From contig JAEZNB010000066.1 in assembly GCA_023441965.1 (NCBI GenBank), forward strand, positions 1 to 21,994: a DNA stretch of 21,994 nucleotides, written 5' to 3'. A model generated the notes under the pieces. The model saw only the letters and a program-made list of their open reading frames with translations, ran no database searches and was not told the origin of the DNA. The DNA is from Bacillota bacterium (lineage in GTDB: Bacteria; Bacillota; Clostridia; Lachnospirales; Lachnospiraceae). The position numbers and the translations under genes are program-made. Positions 6,155-13,880 of the stretch are shown here, in pieces (positions within the stretch are counted from its first letter, which is position 1; each line of letters opens with the position of its first letter).

Positions 6155-7230
6155 ATATTCAGAGAAGAAAATTAGCCAATGCGGTATCCATTAAGTTCAA
6201 GAATATCATCACTTCCCCGGCGATTAAGGTCACCCTGCTGATTGCTTTTCTGATTTCCGGCATCATCAGCTTCTTGCCTTACCTAAGGAACAACCTGATG
6301 AAGGATACGATTAGGGTATATAGTGAGCTTCCCCTGGAGCTTTCCGCCGAGAATCTGGAGCTGCTGGCGGAAGACAGCGGTTCGGTAGATATTCTTGTTA
6401 CCGCAGAAAAGGAAGGGATTCATGTAAAAGCCAATACGCAGAACGGTTATAGCCATATTGCAGTGGTTACCGAAGCGGTGCGGAAAAGGAATCTTAGCCT
6501 TTATCTGGACACCCATCCGCTGAAACCCGAGGAGCTTGCCGGCTTGACCGGCAGCAATATTTCCATTGAGGTGAAGCAGGATATCGTACAGATCGATGAT
6601 AAATCCGCATCCTTTTTGATGATGCTGACCATGCTTTTCTTTCTGGTCATGACCCTGCTGGTCTCAAGAATCGGCACACAGGTTGCCTTTGAAAAGGGGA
6701 ATAAGATCACAGAGACCATACTGACCTCCATAACCAAAAAGCAGCTGTTTTTCAGCCAGACCATAGCAAGTGTAATGGTAGCCATCATCAGCTTCACGGT
6801 GGCAAGCATCCCCATGATTCTCGCCTATTGGATCAATGACCCTAAGATAGTGAGTGACTTTACCTTCTTTACCCCCTTTACGATCCTGGCTTTCCTGTTT
6901 CACCTGATTGTGGTCGGAATTGCCTTGATTATCTTCTCGGTCGGAATCGGGAGCAGTGTAAAGCAGGCAGAGGATGCCAATACCATGTCGGTCCTGATCC
7001 TGATTCCAACTCTGGTATCCTATATATACTATATATATACCTTTGATCTCTACAAGGGTGTATGGTCCTTTTTGAATTATATCCCAATCTTCTCGGTCTA
7101 CTCGATCTTTGGGGGGATTCTTAGGGGAACCTTAGCCCCTTATGCGATTCTGGGTTATTGCCTCGTTGATGTAGTGTTCCTGTTAGTAGCCTTTCTTACA
7201 ATCAGAAGGATATATTGTAAGAGGCTGTAA
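6151..7230 (+). CDS. ABC-2 type permease
   Basis: A TTG start overlaps the ATPase stop, with GGGTGGTGA upstream. The 359-residue protein begins with a basic cytoplasmic stretch, one membrane helix at about 27-46, then a large outer loop (47-150). Five or so further helices follow from about 153 to the end, with a short basic tail. This topology matches NatB-like ABC-2 permeases. It forms the exporter with the upstream ATPase. No substrate can be read from sequence; the RiPP products are the obvious candidates. Confidence 0.9.
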   Translation: MNIQRRKLANAVSIKFKNIITSPAIKVTLLIAFLISGIISFLPYLRNNLMKDTIRVYSELPLELSAENLELLAEDSGSVDILVTAEKEGIHVKANTQNGYSHIAVVTEAVRKRNLSLYLDTHPLKPEELAGLTGSNISIEVKQDIVQIDDKSASFLMMLTMLFFLVMTLLVSRIGTQVAFEKGNKITETILTSITKKQLFFSQTIASVMVAIISFTVASIPMILAYWINDPKIVSDFTFFTPFTILAFLFHLIVVGIALIIFSVGIGSSVKQAEDANTMSVLILIPTLVSYIYYIYTFDLYKGVWSFLNYIPIFSVYSIFGGILRGTLAPYAILGYCLVDVVFLLVAFLTIRRIYCKRL

Positions 7231-7266
7231 CCATATAAATATATATTGAATAAAGGAGGAAAGGTT

Positions 7267-7398
7267 ATGGATTCATCAACGGTAGCATTTATCATCGGAC
7301 TAGGGATTCCGCTGCTTATATGTATTGTATTCTGGAAGCAGCTGCGGGAGCGGCGTGACAGAATGCTTCACTGGTTCAAAAGTAAATTCAATAAATAG
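7267..7398 (+). CDS. Small single-helix membrane protein (43 aa)
   Basis: AAAGGAGGAAAGGTT places an excellent ribosome site before the ATG. After MDSSTV, residues 7-22 form one membrane helix (AFIIGLGIPLLICIVF), followed by a strongly basic tail (KQLRERRDR and KSKFNK). The charge pattern predicts the N terminus outside and the tail inside. It lies 36 bases after the permease and before the PqqD gene. No family is recognised. In a bacteriocin-like operon a short cationic membrane protein is often immunity, but it could also be a small exporter subunit. Confidence 0.7.
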   Translation: MDSSTVAFIIGLGIPLLICIVFWKQLRERRDRMLHWFKSKFNK

Positions 7399-7441
7399 AA
7401 GTACCAGGATTCCATCAGAGGAATTAGGAAGGTAAGTGCAT

Positions 7442-7762
7442 ATGAACATATTGGATTATAAGCCATGCAGAACCATTAACTCATTTCGGCAGGATGAAAC
7501 AGAGGACAGTGTAACCATTGTTACCTTTGAGGGCTTTATTACCTTACATGGTGCGGGCAAGTTGCTTTGGCTGTTCTCAGACGGAAAGCATACCATCAAG
7601 GATATCCTTGATACAATCATGGGGCTTCATCCCTCCACTGACTATGAGAAAACCAGGGTGGGGATATGTACCCTGGTTAAGCAGCTGCAGGCCAAGGGAA
7701 TCATAATCGCAAATTGGGACCCTATCCTGAAGCATGAGCTGCCACAGGAAATAAACTTATAA
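7442..7762 (+). CDS. PqqD-family RiPP recognition protein
   Basis: The ATG at 7442 is preferred over an upstream in-frame GTG at 7436, since AGGAAGG lies 9 bases before the ATG and only 3 before the GTG. The 106-residue protein starts with a short beta region (VTIVTFEGFITLHGAGKLLWLFSDGK), then a helical wing (HTIKDILDTIMG) and a last helix (CTLVKQLQAKGIII), the order of the PqqD fold. PqqD proteins bind leader peptides and hand them to radical SAM enzymes. The radical SAM gene is next, after a hairpin. Probably it delivers both precursors, whose leaders share FDIT and IEAP. Confidence 0.82.
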   Translation: MNILDYKPCRTINSFRQDETEDSVTIVTFEGFITLHGAGKLLWLFSDGKHTIKDILDTIMGLHPSTDYEKTRVGICTLVKQLQAKGIIIANWDPILKHELPQEINL

Positions 7763-7767
7763 AATAT

Positions 7768-7799
7768 ATGCCAATGCCCACTTCTGTGGGCATTGGTAT
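7768..7799 (+). terminator. Intercistronic hairpin before the radical SAM gene
   Basis: CCAATGCCCAC (7771-7781) and GTGGGCATTGG (7786-7796) form an 11-bp stem with a TTCT loop, extended by three pairs. There is no U-tract and the next ribosome site follows at once, so partial attenuation or mRNA protection is likelier than full termination. Confidence 0.65.
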
Positions 7800-7811
7800 C
7801 AGGGAGGAAGA

Positions 7812-9179
7812 ATGAAAATGGAAGCTGTAGATGTCCTACTGATCAATTCACCATCGCCCAATCCGGGGGCAATCCTATCCCATAGGATCCAAGGGCTGGT
7901 GCCCCTTGGGATTGGATATATTGCAACGGTTCTAAATAATGATGGCTTCCGGACGAAGCTAATGGATTTTTACCTGAAAAGTGTAACCGGAAAAACCCTG
8001 TATGAGTTCATAGAGCAGCATCATCCCAGAATCATCGGTATCTCAACGACAACAGAAACCTACAAGAATGGTTTAAGACTTGCCAGGATGATCAAAGAAA
8101 TGGATGGTGATGTTTTTGTTGTTATGGGCGGATACCATGTGACCTTTGAGTTCGAGCATGCCTTACATAGTGGATTTGTGGATTGTGTCGTGCGCGAGGA
8201 GGGGGAGATGACCTTCCTGGAGCTATGTAAGCACATCATCCGCGGAGAAGGTAAATTAGAGGAGATAGAGGGCATCTCCTACCTTAAGGATCAGGAGGTA
8301 TGCAGTAATGCTGACCGGAAGTTTATCTGTGATTTGGACAAGCTGCCCTTTCCGGACAGAACCCTCTATGATCTGAAGAGCTATTCCGTTCCAAGCAGCA
8401 TATCCACGAGCCGGGGCTGTCCCGGCAGGTGTATCTTCTGTGCGGCTTCGGGCTTATCCGGAGGGAAGTATCGGATCAGAAGTGCGGAAAATGTGGTGGA
8501 GGAGTTCCTTTATCTGAAAAGTTTGGGTTTTGACCGGGTTCAGATCATTGATGACACAATGACGGCGAACCTAAGACGGCTGGAAAAATTTATAAGTCTG
8601 ATGAAGGAAAGAGAAGTGAATATGCTATGGGCCTGCGAATCCAGAGTAGATGTCGTTACCAGGTCTCTGCTGGAGAGAATGTATGAAGCCGGTTGCCGAT
8701 CTCTCCAATTCGGAGTAGAAGCTGGGAACCAGGAGATGCTGGACTGCCTGAAGAAGCATATTACGCTGGAGCAAATCAGGAATGTATTTCACTGGTGCAA
8801 TGAAATCGGTATTCACGCCTCCTCCTGCTTAATCATAGGACAACCCTTTGACACAGCAGAAACAATCAAAGAAACCGTGCAGATCGGACTGGAGCTGCAG
8901 CAGCTGGGAGCCCAGATCGTCTTTAGTATCTCAACCCCCTATCCCGGAACCTATATGTACAATCACACGGAGGAGCTGGGGCTTGAAATCATAGATTTCG
9001 ATACAGACAACTATACAACGCAGAAGGCGGTGTATCATACGAAGAACCTGTCTGCCGTTGATATACAGAATCATTTCTTTGATGCCTGTATCTCTGTGGG
9101 GCGTGCCCTGAACAATCATACCCTGAAGGAAAAATATAAGCTGATTCGTGAGGAAGCGTTGCATCGTACCATATCATAG
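7812..9179 (+). CDS. Radical SAM enzyme with B12-binding-like N-terminal domain
   Basis: GGGAGG lies four bases before the ATG; a second ATG six bases on is also possible. Residues 5-160 follow the cobalamin-binding Rossmann pattern (VDVLLINSP, then IIGISTTTET, then VVMGGYHVTF, then VDCVVREEGE). The usual DxHxxG lower-ligand motif is replaced by MDFYLKS, so cobalamin may bind without the His ligand or may not bind. Residues 195-400 are the radical SAM core with GCPGRCIFC (Cys203, 207, 210) coordinating the 4Fe-4S cluster, and QFGVEAGNQEML later. B12-type enzymes often methylate unactivated carbons or form C-C bonds. With PqqD upstream and YcaO downstream, it likely modifies the precursor core. 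The exact reaction cannot be read from sequence. Confidence 0.88.
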   Translation: MKMEAVDVLLINSPSPNPGAILSHRIQGLVPLGIGYIATVLNNDGFRTKLMDFYLKSVTGKTLYEFIEQHHPRIIGISTTTETYKNGLRLARMIKEMDGDVFVVMGGYHVTFEFEHALHSGFVDCVVREEGEMTFLELCKHIIRGEGKLEEIEGISYLKDQEVCSNADRKFICDLDKLPFPDRTLYDLKSYSVPSSISTSRGCPGRCIFCAASGLSGGKYRIRSAENVVEEFLYLKSLGFDRVQIIDDTMTANLRRLEKFISLMKEREVNMLWACESRVDVVTRSLLERMYEAGCRSLQFGVEAGNQEMLDCLKKHITLEQIRNVFHWCNEIGIHASSCLIIGQPFDTAETIKETVQIGLELQQLGAQIVFSISTPYPGTYMYNHTEELGLEIIDFDTDNYTTQKAVYHTKNLSAVDIQNHFFDACISVGRALNNHTLKEKYKLIREEALHRTIS

Positions 9180-9194
9180 AAAAGAGGAAGAATT

Positions 9195-11042
9195 ATGACG
9201 AAGTATCAGAACTGCCATTACAAGGAAGACAGCCCCCAAAATACGGTGGCGCGGATCAAGGGGATCTTAGCTAACCTGGGGATCAAATTGGAGGAGGAAT
9301 GGATTAGGACAGGAACAATCAACACCTACTCCTTAAGAGTAAATGTGAAGAACACCTCAATCGGGTCCAACGGGAAGGGTGTTACCAAGGACTATGCCAT
9401 GGCCAGTGCCTATTCAGAGTTCATGGAACGCTATCAGAATCTGTGGCTTGCCCGTTGGAACAACCTCTGGAAGGATGGGAATGGTTTCAGATATTATGTG
9501 GATGAAGCCTACCTGACCGCAGAAGAGATCGTTCGATCCGACAGTGCATTTATCAGGATGTACTTCAGGAACAGGGGAATGGCGGAGGCAGACTTTGAGG
9601 AGAAGGTTAAGGCCTTCCGCAAGATTCAGAAGATGGATTATAACTATACTGAGAAGGAAAACGAATATCTCTCGGTACCCTTCTATAACCTGCAGCAAAA
9701 TAGGGTGGAGTATTTACCATATTATGCGTACTCCGCCTATTACCTAAGCAACGGAATGTGTGCGGGGAATACGCCGGAGGAGGCCCTGGTTCAAGGCTTG
9801 TCAGAGATTATGGAACGGGTGGTACAGAAAAAGCTTGCCCTTGAGAAGCCGGCCCTGCCGGATATACCGGAGGAATATCTGAAGGGCTATCCCTATGTTT
9901 ACGAGCTATATCAGCAGCTCAAGTCCAAACCGGGTTATACCGTTTTTCTGAAGGACTGCTCCTTCGGAGGGGTCTATCCTGTCGCCGGTCTGGTGATCAT
10001 TGAGAAAAACACCGGGTCTTATGGACTTAAGCTGGGATGCCATCCGGACTATGGCATTGCAATTGAGAGAACCCTGACGGAGGCTGCTCAGGGAAGCGAC
10101 ATATTGCAGTATTCCAAGAGAAGCAAGCTGGACTTTTCTAATAACAGGGTAACAGACGGGAATAATATTTTAAATGGTTTCAAATCCGGAGTGGCACAAT
10201 ACCCCTACGAGCTTCTGCTTGACACAGAGGAGCCCTTTGTTCCTGTAGAGGATGTCTCGAATCTAAACAATAAGCAGATCCTGAACAGATTGGTAGAGCG
10301 ATTCAGTAAGGCTGGGTATGAAATCCTGATCAGGGATGTATCCTATCTGGGCTATCCCGCCTATCAGATCCTGATTCCGGGCTTGTCCGAGGTCTTTGAA
10401 ATGACGGATCACTGGTATAATGCTGTGAACACTAAATTTCATATGATGAAGCTGTTAAATTTTCCTAGCAAAATCAATCAGGATAATGTAAAATATATCA
10501 TAGGAATCATGGAATGCTACGCCAATTCTCAGTTGGAGAACAGCATGAGGTCCCATTACGGAGTATTGAGCAATATCCCTTGCCCTGCTGAGGAATATGG
10601 GCTGGGATGGACCTATTATACTGCGATGTGCTATGCCCTGATCGGAGATTATAAGAAGGCCGGTGAGCGCATGTTTCTGATTGTTACACAGAGCGGTAGG
10701 GATAACCACTTCTATTATGGGGTGTACCTATACTTCTGCGGGATGGCTTATGAGCATGATCACCACAAGGTAATCGCTTATCTGCAGCATTTCTTTGATG
10801 GGGATATCTGTGAAAGAATTGACCATATCTTTAGCAAGCCGGAGCAGATCTTTGTGAAGCAGTATCCGGAGCATGACTTCATGGACTTTGAAGCCTGTGA
10901 GAAGAACAGGTGCTGTGACTATTATGCATACAGGGACATAGTTACGAGATATAAGGAAGCACAGAAAGGACATCCGATCAAGCAGGAGGATATCATGGGA
11001 AGCTTCTCCTGTGATCCGGAGGAACTAAGGATACTGGCATAA
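9195..11042 (+). CDS. YcaO-domain ATP-dependent backbone-modifying enzyme, E. coli YcaO type
   Basis: AGAGGAAG lies four bases before the ATG. Residues 40-300 carry the YcaO ATP site: SAYSEFMER (71-79), QGLSEIMER (200-208) and ERTLTEAAQG (291-300), plus SNGKGVTK and GCHPDYGIAIE. Residues 440-580 are helical and TPR-like. The layout and many blocks (SNGKG-TK, LSNGMCAGNT-EA-VQGLSE) closely follow the E. coli YcaO protein as I remember it, rather than cyclodehydratases of azole pathways. The C terminus ends RILA and has no Pro-rich tail. YcaO enzymes phosphorylate backbone amides to make azolines, thioamides or amidines. The few Cys and Ser/Thr in the cores favour modification at the C-terminal Cys region or a thioamide, but this is inference. 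Length is 615 aa. Confidence 0.87.
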   Translation: MTKYQNCHYKEDSPQNTVARIKGILANLGIKLEEEWIRTGTINTYSLRVNVKNTSIGSNGKGVTKDYAMASAYSEFMERYQNLWLARWNNLWKDGNGFRYYVDEAYLTAEEIVRSDSAFIRMYFRNRGMAEADFEEKVKAFRKIQKMDYNYTEKENEYLSVPFYNLQQNRVEYLPYYAYSAYYLSNGMCAGNTPEEALVQGLSEIMERVVQKKLALEKPALPDIPEEYLKGYPYVYELYQQLKSKPGYTVFLKDCSFGGVYPVAGLVIIEKNTGSYGLKLGCHPDYGIAIERTLTEAAQGSDILQYSKRSKLDFSNNRVTDGNNILNGFKSGVAQYPYELLLDTEEPFVPVEDVSNLNNKQILNRLVERFSKAGYEILIRDVSYLGYPAYQILIPGLSEVFEMTDHWYNAVNTKFHMMKLLNFPSKINQDNVKYIIGIMECYANSQLENSMRSHYGVLSNIPCPAEEYGLGWTYYTAMCYALIGDYKKAGERMFLIVTQSGRDNHFYYGVYLYFCGMAYEHDHHKVIAYLQHFFDGDICERIDHIFSKPEQIFVKQYPEHDFMDFEACEKNRCCDYYAYRDIVTRYKEAQKGHPIKQEDIMGSFSCDPEELRILA

Positions 11043-11075
11043 GCTGGGTTTATCTGATGGAAGGAGGCAGACTGT

Positions 11076-11255
11076 ATGAGGAACAGGAATATCTTCTTAG
11101 CCATAGGGTTCTTGATCTTTATCATAGCCTATATGGTCAATCGATTCATCCTGGAGCTATCCGACCCGATCTATATCGCGATACTGATATTATCCATCAT
11201 CAGTATCATAATCGGAATGCTTGATATCAGGAAGAAGAGGGAAAGTAAAGAATAA
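11076..11255 (+). CDS. Small two-helix membrane protein (59 aa)
   Basis: GGAAGGAGG lies 9 bases before the ATG. The protein has a basic start (MRNRN), a helix at about 6-22, a short outer loop with Glu27, Asp30 and Pro31, a second helix at 32-49 and a basic tail (DIRKKRESKE). It is the last gene of the operon, 33 bases after YcaO and before the terminator. No family is recognised. Size, topology and position suit an immunity protein for the peptide product. Confidence 0.72.
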   Translation: MRNRNIFLAIGFLIFIIAYMVNRFILELSDPIYIAILILSIISIIIGMLDIRKKRESKE

Positions 11256-11279
11256 GAGCATTATCTTTAAGCAGTAACC

Positions 11280-11321
11280 AAGGGGCTGTTTCAAAACGAC
11301 CATTAATTGAAACAGCCCCTT
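11280..11321 (+). terminator. Rho-independent terminator of the RiPP operon
   Basis: AAGGGGCTGTTTCAA (11280-11294) and TTGAAACAGCCCCTT (11307-11321) form a perfect 15-bp stem with a 12-base loop, followed by CTTTCT. Confidence 0.88.
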
Positions 11322-11331
11322 CTTTCTCGGT

Positions 11332-11347
11332 TTAGATACCTATCTAA
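11332..11347. promoter_or_regulatory. Operator 1 of the efflux operon
   Basis: TTAGATACCTATCTAA is a perfect inverted repeat (7-2-7) placed just upstream of the -35 box. It shares the TTAGA-N6-TCTAA outline with operator 2. Likely target of the winged-helix regulator encoded as the second gene. Confidence 0.7.
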
Positions 11348-11355
11348 CATTAGTG

Positions 11356-11384
11356 TTGACAATCATTAAACTATATGTTAGACT
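11356..11384 (+). promoter_or_regulatory. Sigma-A promoter of the efflux operon
   Basis: TTGACA (11356-11361) is a consensus -35 box, followed after 17 bases by TAGACT (11379-11384). Confidence 0.75.
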
Positions 11385-11394
11385 CTTATCTAAC
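11377..11394. promoter_or_regulatory. Operator 2 of the efflux operon
   Basis: GTTAGACTCTTATCTAAC has GTTAGA and TCTAAC as inverted half-sites with a 6-base centre. It covers the -10 box, so binding would block RNA polymerase. Confidence 0.7.
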
Positions 11395-11418
11395 TTTAAT
11401 TAGATGGAGGGGATGGGT

Positions 11419-12729
11419 ATGGAAGAAAACAAAAGAGGTTATCGAGAGATTCTAAAGCAGAAGGAATATATAAAGACAGTGATCGCGGCTGTCATTAATC
11501 GCTTTGGTGATTCCATTGACAGTATCGCTTTTGCCTGGCTGGTATATCAGATTACCCAGAGTGCTGCCTGGTCAGCGATTATATTCGGCGTCAACAGGGT
11601 TCCGACTGTGCTTTTACAGCCCTTTGCAGGGGCAGCAGTGGAGGGAATGAATAAGAAGAGGATCATGGTGGTGACAGATGCCATTCGCGGTATCTGTGTT
11701 GGACTCGTTGCAACTGCCCATCTTGCAGGAAGCCTAAATCAATGGATGCTGCTTGCCAGTACAATCATCATCTCCAGTGCGGAGGCCTTCCGTAATCCGG
11801 CTTCCAGTGCGCTGCTTCCCAAGCTGTTGGATAAGAAGTACTATAGCTTTGGCCTCTCCTTTAGTACCAGTATTTGCAGTATCATGGAGCTGGTCGGCTT
11901 GGGACTGGCAGGAGTGATTATCTCAGCCTTTTCCTTATCAGTAGCAATCTACATCGATATGGCTACCTTCTTTCTATCGGCACTCATCATTCTTACGCTA
12001 AGAGTGAAGGAGGGGCATATGGCTAAGGTGAAGGTCAGCGCAAAGGAATTCGTCCATAATCTGAAGGACGGAGTGCATTATCTGAAGAAAAATGCCTTTT
12101 TAAAATATATGATTTCTATTGCAGTTTTCCTGAATGCTATTCTGGTACCCCTAAATAGTCTTCAGGCACCTCTGGTCAGTGAGGTTCTTCGTTCCAATGA
12201 GCTGATGCTGTCGGTCTTAAGTCTCGGCATCACCTTCGGAATGATCGTAGGAGCGATTCTCTATCCTTATATCAGCACTCTAATCAGCCGGCGGGTTATT
12301 CTGTATATCTGCGGATATACAATCGCAGGATATTATCTGAGCCTGGTAGCGGTTGGAGAATGGATACAGGTGGCGGCTTTGAAGTATAGCATCATTGCCT
12401 TTGCTTCCTTCCTGCTCGGTAGCGCCATAGCGATTGCCAATACCTTCGCCGGTGTTGAGTTTATGAAAGCGATTGAGGAAAGCTATGTCGCCAGAGTAAG
12501 CTCCATTATGAATGCAAGCAATGTGGCGGCCATGCCCATCGTATCCTTTATCCTTAGCGGTATAACCGGCCTTGTATCGACCGGAGGGATCTTCCTTGGT
12601 TTAGGAATCTTTGATATAATACTATGTATGCTTCTATTTAGAGGAAGCAGAATCGCAGTTATGGATCATATGGGAAAAGAGAGGGAGGATGTAAATGAAG
12701 GAGAACTTGAAGCTACTAAGGGGTGCTAA
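11419..12729 (+). CDS. MFS efflux transporter
   Basis: The ATG at 11419 is chosen because GGAGGGG is 6 bases upstream; in-frame ATGs at 11404 and 11413 lie before or against that site. The 436-residue protein has about twelve hydrophobic segments. It shows an MFS_3/DHA3-like start (NRFGDSIDSIAFAWLVYQIT), a conserved loop (VNRVPTVLLQPFAGAAVEGMNKKRIMVVTD) and AEAFRNPASSALLPKL in the third-to-fourth helix region, as in macrolide-type efflux pumps. It overlaps the regulator gene by 35 bases. The paired operators imply substrate-responsive expression. The substrate could be an exogenous drug or the neighbouring peptide, but the separate promoter and terminator set it apart from the RiPP operon. 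Confidence 0.9.
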   Translation: MEENKRGYREILKQKEYIKTVIAAVINRFGDSIDSIAFAWLVYQITQSAAWSAIIFGVNRVPTVLLQPFAGAAVEGMNKKRIMVVTDAIRGICVGLVATAHLAGSLNQWMLLASTIIISSAEAFRNPASSALLPKLLDKKYYSFGLSFSTSICSIMELVGLGLAGVIISAFSLSVAIYIDMATFFLSALIILTLRVKEGHMAKVKVSAKEFVHNLKDGVHYLKKNAFLKYMISIAVFLNAILVPLNSLQAPLVSEVLRSNELMLSVLSLGITFGMIVGAILYPYISTLISRRVILYICGYTIAGYYLSLVAVGEWIQVAALKYSIIAFASFLLGSAIAIANTFAGVEFMKAIEESYVARVSSIMNASNVAAMPIVSFILSGITGLVSTGGIFLGLGIFDIILCMLLFRGSRIAVMDHMGKEREDVNEGELEATKGC

Positions 12730-13804
12730 TCTGGTAGATGAAGCTATCCTTATTCTTTATCAGTGGGCAAATAAAGATGCTTTGGAACAGATCAAAGAGG
12801 AGTATCGGGGCCTTTATCCGGAGGACCAGAAGAGATATGACCGTATCTGGGATATCCTTCTTGACATATATTATACTGTCAAAGAGGAGCTGAAACCGAA
12901 GAAGGATAGAATTGACTACTATTTTAAATCCCAGAACAATAATTATTTCTTTCTTGCATCCTTTGCATTTTTGTGGGATTTTCACTGTACTGAGAATAAA
13001 CTCATCAGTTATGAAGAGCGGTTTGGGAAGCTGACAGAGGAGGAGATACTGAAGGCATATGCCCAGGTCATCAGCATCGACGAGGCTGATGTTATGGCAG
13101 CCGATGAAGTGCAGACCTATGATGATTTTATCAGTTTTCTTGATGCTTCCTCCTGCAGTAGGGAGATGAAATGGGATATCCTTAAGATCTTTCATCAGCA
13201 AAAGGAGGCCTATGAGGAAGTAGCCACACTGATCAGGGAAACAGTCAATTTGATCGAGAGGCAATTTGGCAGGCAGATTGCTGAATTGGAGCAAGGATTT
13301 TATGACTACTGGAGCGGATTACAGGAAAAAGAGGATATCCTGGCCTTGGTACAAAGGAACCTCAAAGTAACCTGGGAAGTAAATGAGAAGGGAACCATTC
13401 TGCTTCCCATGCTTTTTCAGCCGATCTCTGTAACCTTAGCTGTTCATACGGATACTAAAATTTATGATATTCTTCATATCGGAATCATTCTGGATCAACG
13501 TCTGATCACCAACGCAAGAAGGATGGGGCCGGAGGATATTGTGAACATCGGGAAGCTGCTCTGTGATAAGAGCAAGGTGGATATTCTAAAGATGACAGCA
13601 GAGAAGCCCTGCTATGGGAAAGAGATTGCAGCGGAGCTGGGGCTATCGACGGCAACGATATCCTACCATGTCAATGCCTTAATGAAGCTGGGGCTATTAC
13701 AGGCAGAGCTTAGCTCCAATCGAGTGTATTACAGTATAAATCAGGAGAAGCTGACTGAGTACCTTGAGGATATCAGAAAGTACTTTACGAAAGAAATACG
13801 CTGA
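12695..13804 (+). CDS. ArsR-like winged-helix transcriptional regulator with long N-terminal domain
   Basis: GGGAGGA lies 5-6 bases before the ATG, inside the end of the MFS gene. The 369-residue protein has an all-helical, acidic N-terminal part (1-220) of unknown fold, a short beta-rich region (225-275), and an ArsR-type winged helix at 283-350. The last includes LLCDKSKVDILKM, then YGKEIAAELGLSTATISYHVNAL as the helix-turn-helix, then NRVYYSIN as the wing. There is no metal-binding Cys cluster. The N-terminal domain probably senses the ligand exported by the MFS pump. Expected role is repression of its own operon through the two TTAGA-N6-TCTAA sites. Confidence 0.85.
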   Translation: MKENLKLLRGANLVDEAILILYQWANKDALEQIKEEYRGLYPEDQKRYDRIWDILLDIYYTVKEELKPKKDRIDYYFKSQNNNYFFLASFAFLWDFHCTENKLISYEERFGKLTEEEILKAYAQVISIDEADVMAADEVQTYDDFISFLDASSCSREMKWDILKIFHQQKEAYEEVATLIRETVNLIERQFGRQIAELEQGFYDYWSGLQEKEDILALVQRNLKVTWEVNEKGTILLPMLFQPISVTLAVHTDTKIYDILHIGIILDQRLITNARRMGPEDIVNIGKLLCDKSKVDILKMTAEKPCYGKEIAAELGLSTATISYHVNALMKLGLLQAELSSNRVYYSINQEKLTEYLEDIRKYFTKEIR

Positions 13805-13814
13805 CAATTCTCCT

Positions 13815-13850
13815 GCCGGGGATTGACACCCTAATCATCAATCCCCCGGC
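13815..13850. terminator. Hairpin between the convergent regulator and GH5 genes
   Basis: GCCGGGGATTGA and TCAATCCCCCGGC pair with one bulged C and an 11-base loop. It lies 11 bases after the regulator stop. Neither side has a U-tract, so it is a weaker terminator candidate, but its place between convergent genes supports it. Confidence 0.55.
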
Positions 13851-13880
13851 CTATATAGAGCTTGTCAGGAAGACATTGGA

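Noticed and set aside
7018..7040. TA-rich run in the permease gene as a regulatory repeat
   Set aside because: It is in frame and encodes Tyr/Ile residues of a membrane helix.
2274..11042. Lanthipeptide or classical azole (TOMM) cluster
   Set aside because: There is no LanB/LanC/LanM and no SagB-like dehydrogenase, and the cores are nearly free of Ser, Thr and internal Cys.
2274..11042. Daptide cluster
   Set aside because: The leader style and the M50-type protease are similar, but no aminotransferase, methyltransferase or alcohol-dehydrogenase-like gene is present and the cores end in Cys rather than Thr.
12716..13294. 192-codon minus-strand frame
   Set aside because: Wholly antisense to the winged-helix regulator; no ribosome site and no protein-like pattern.
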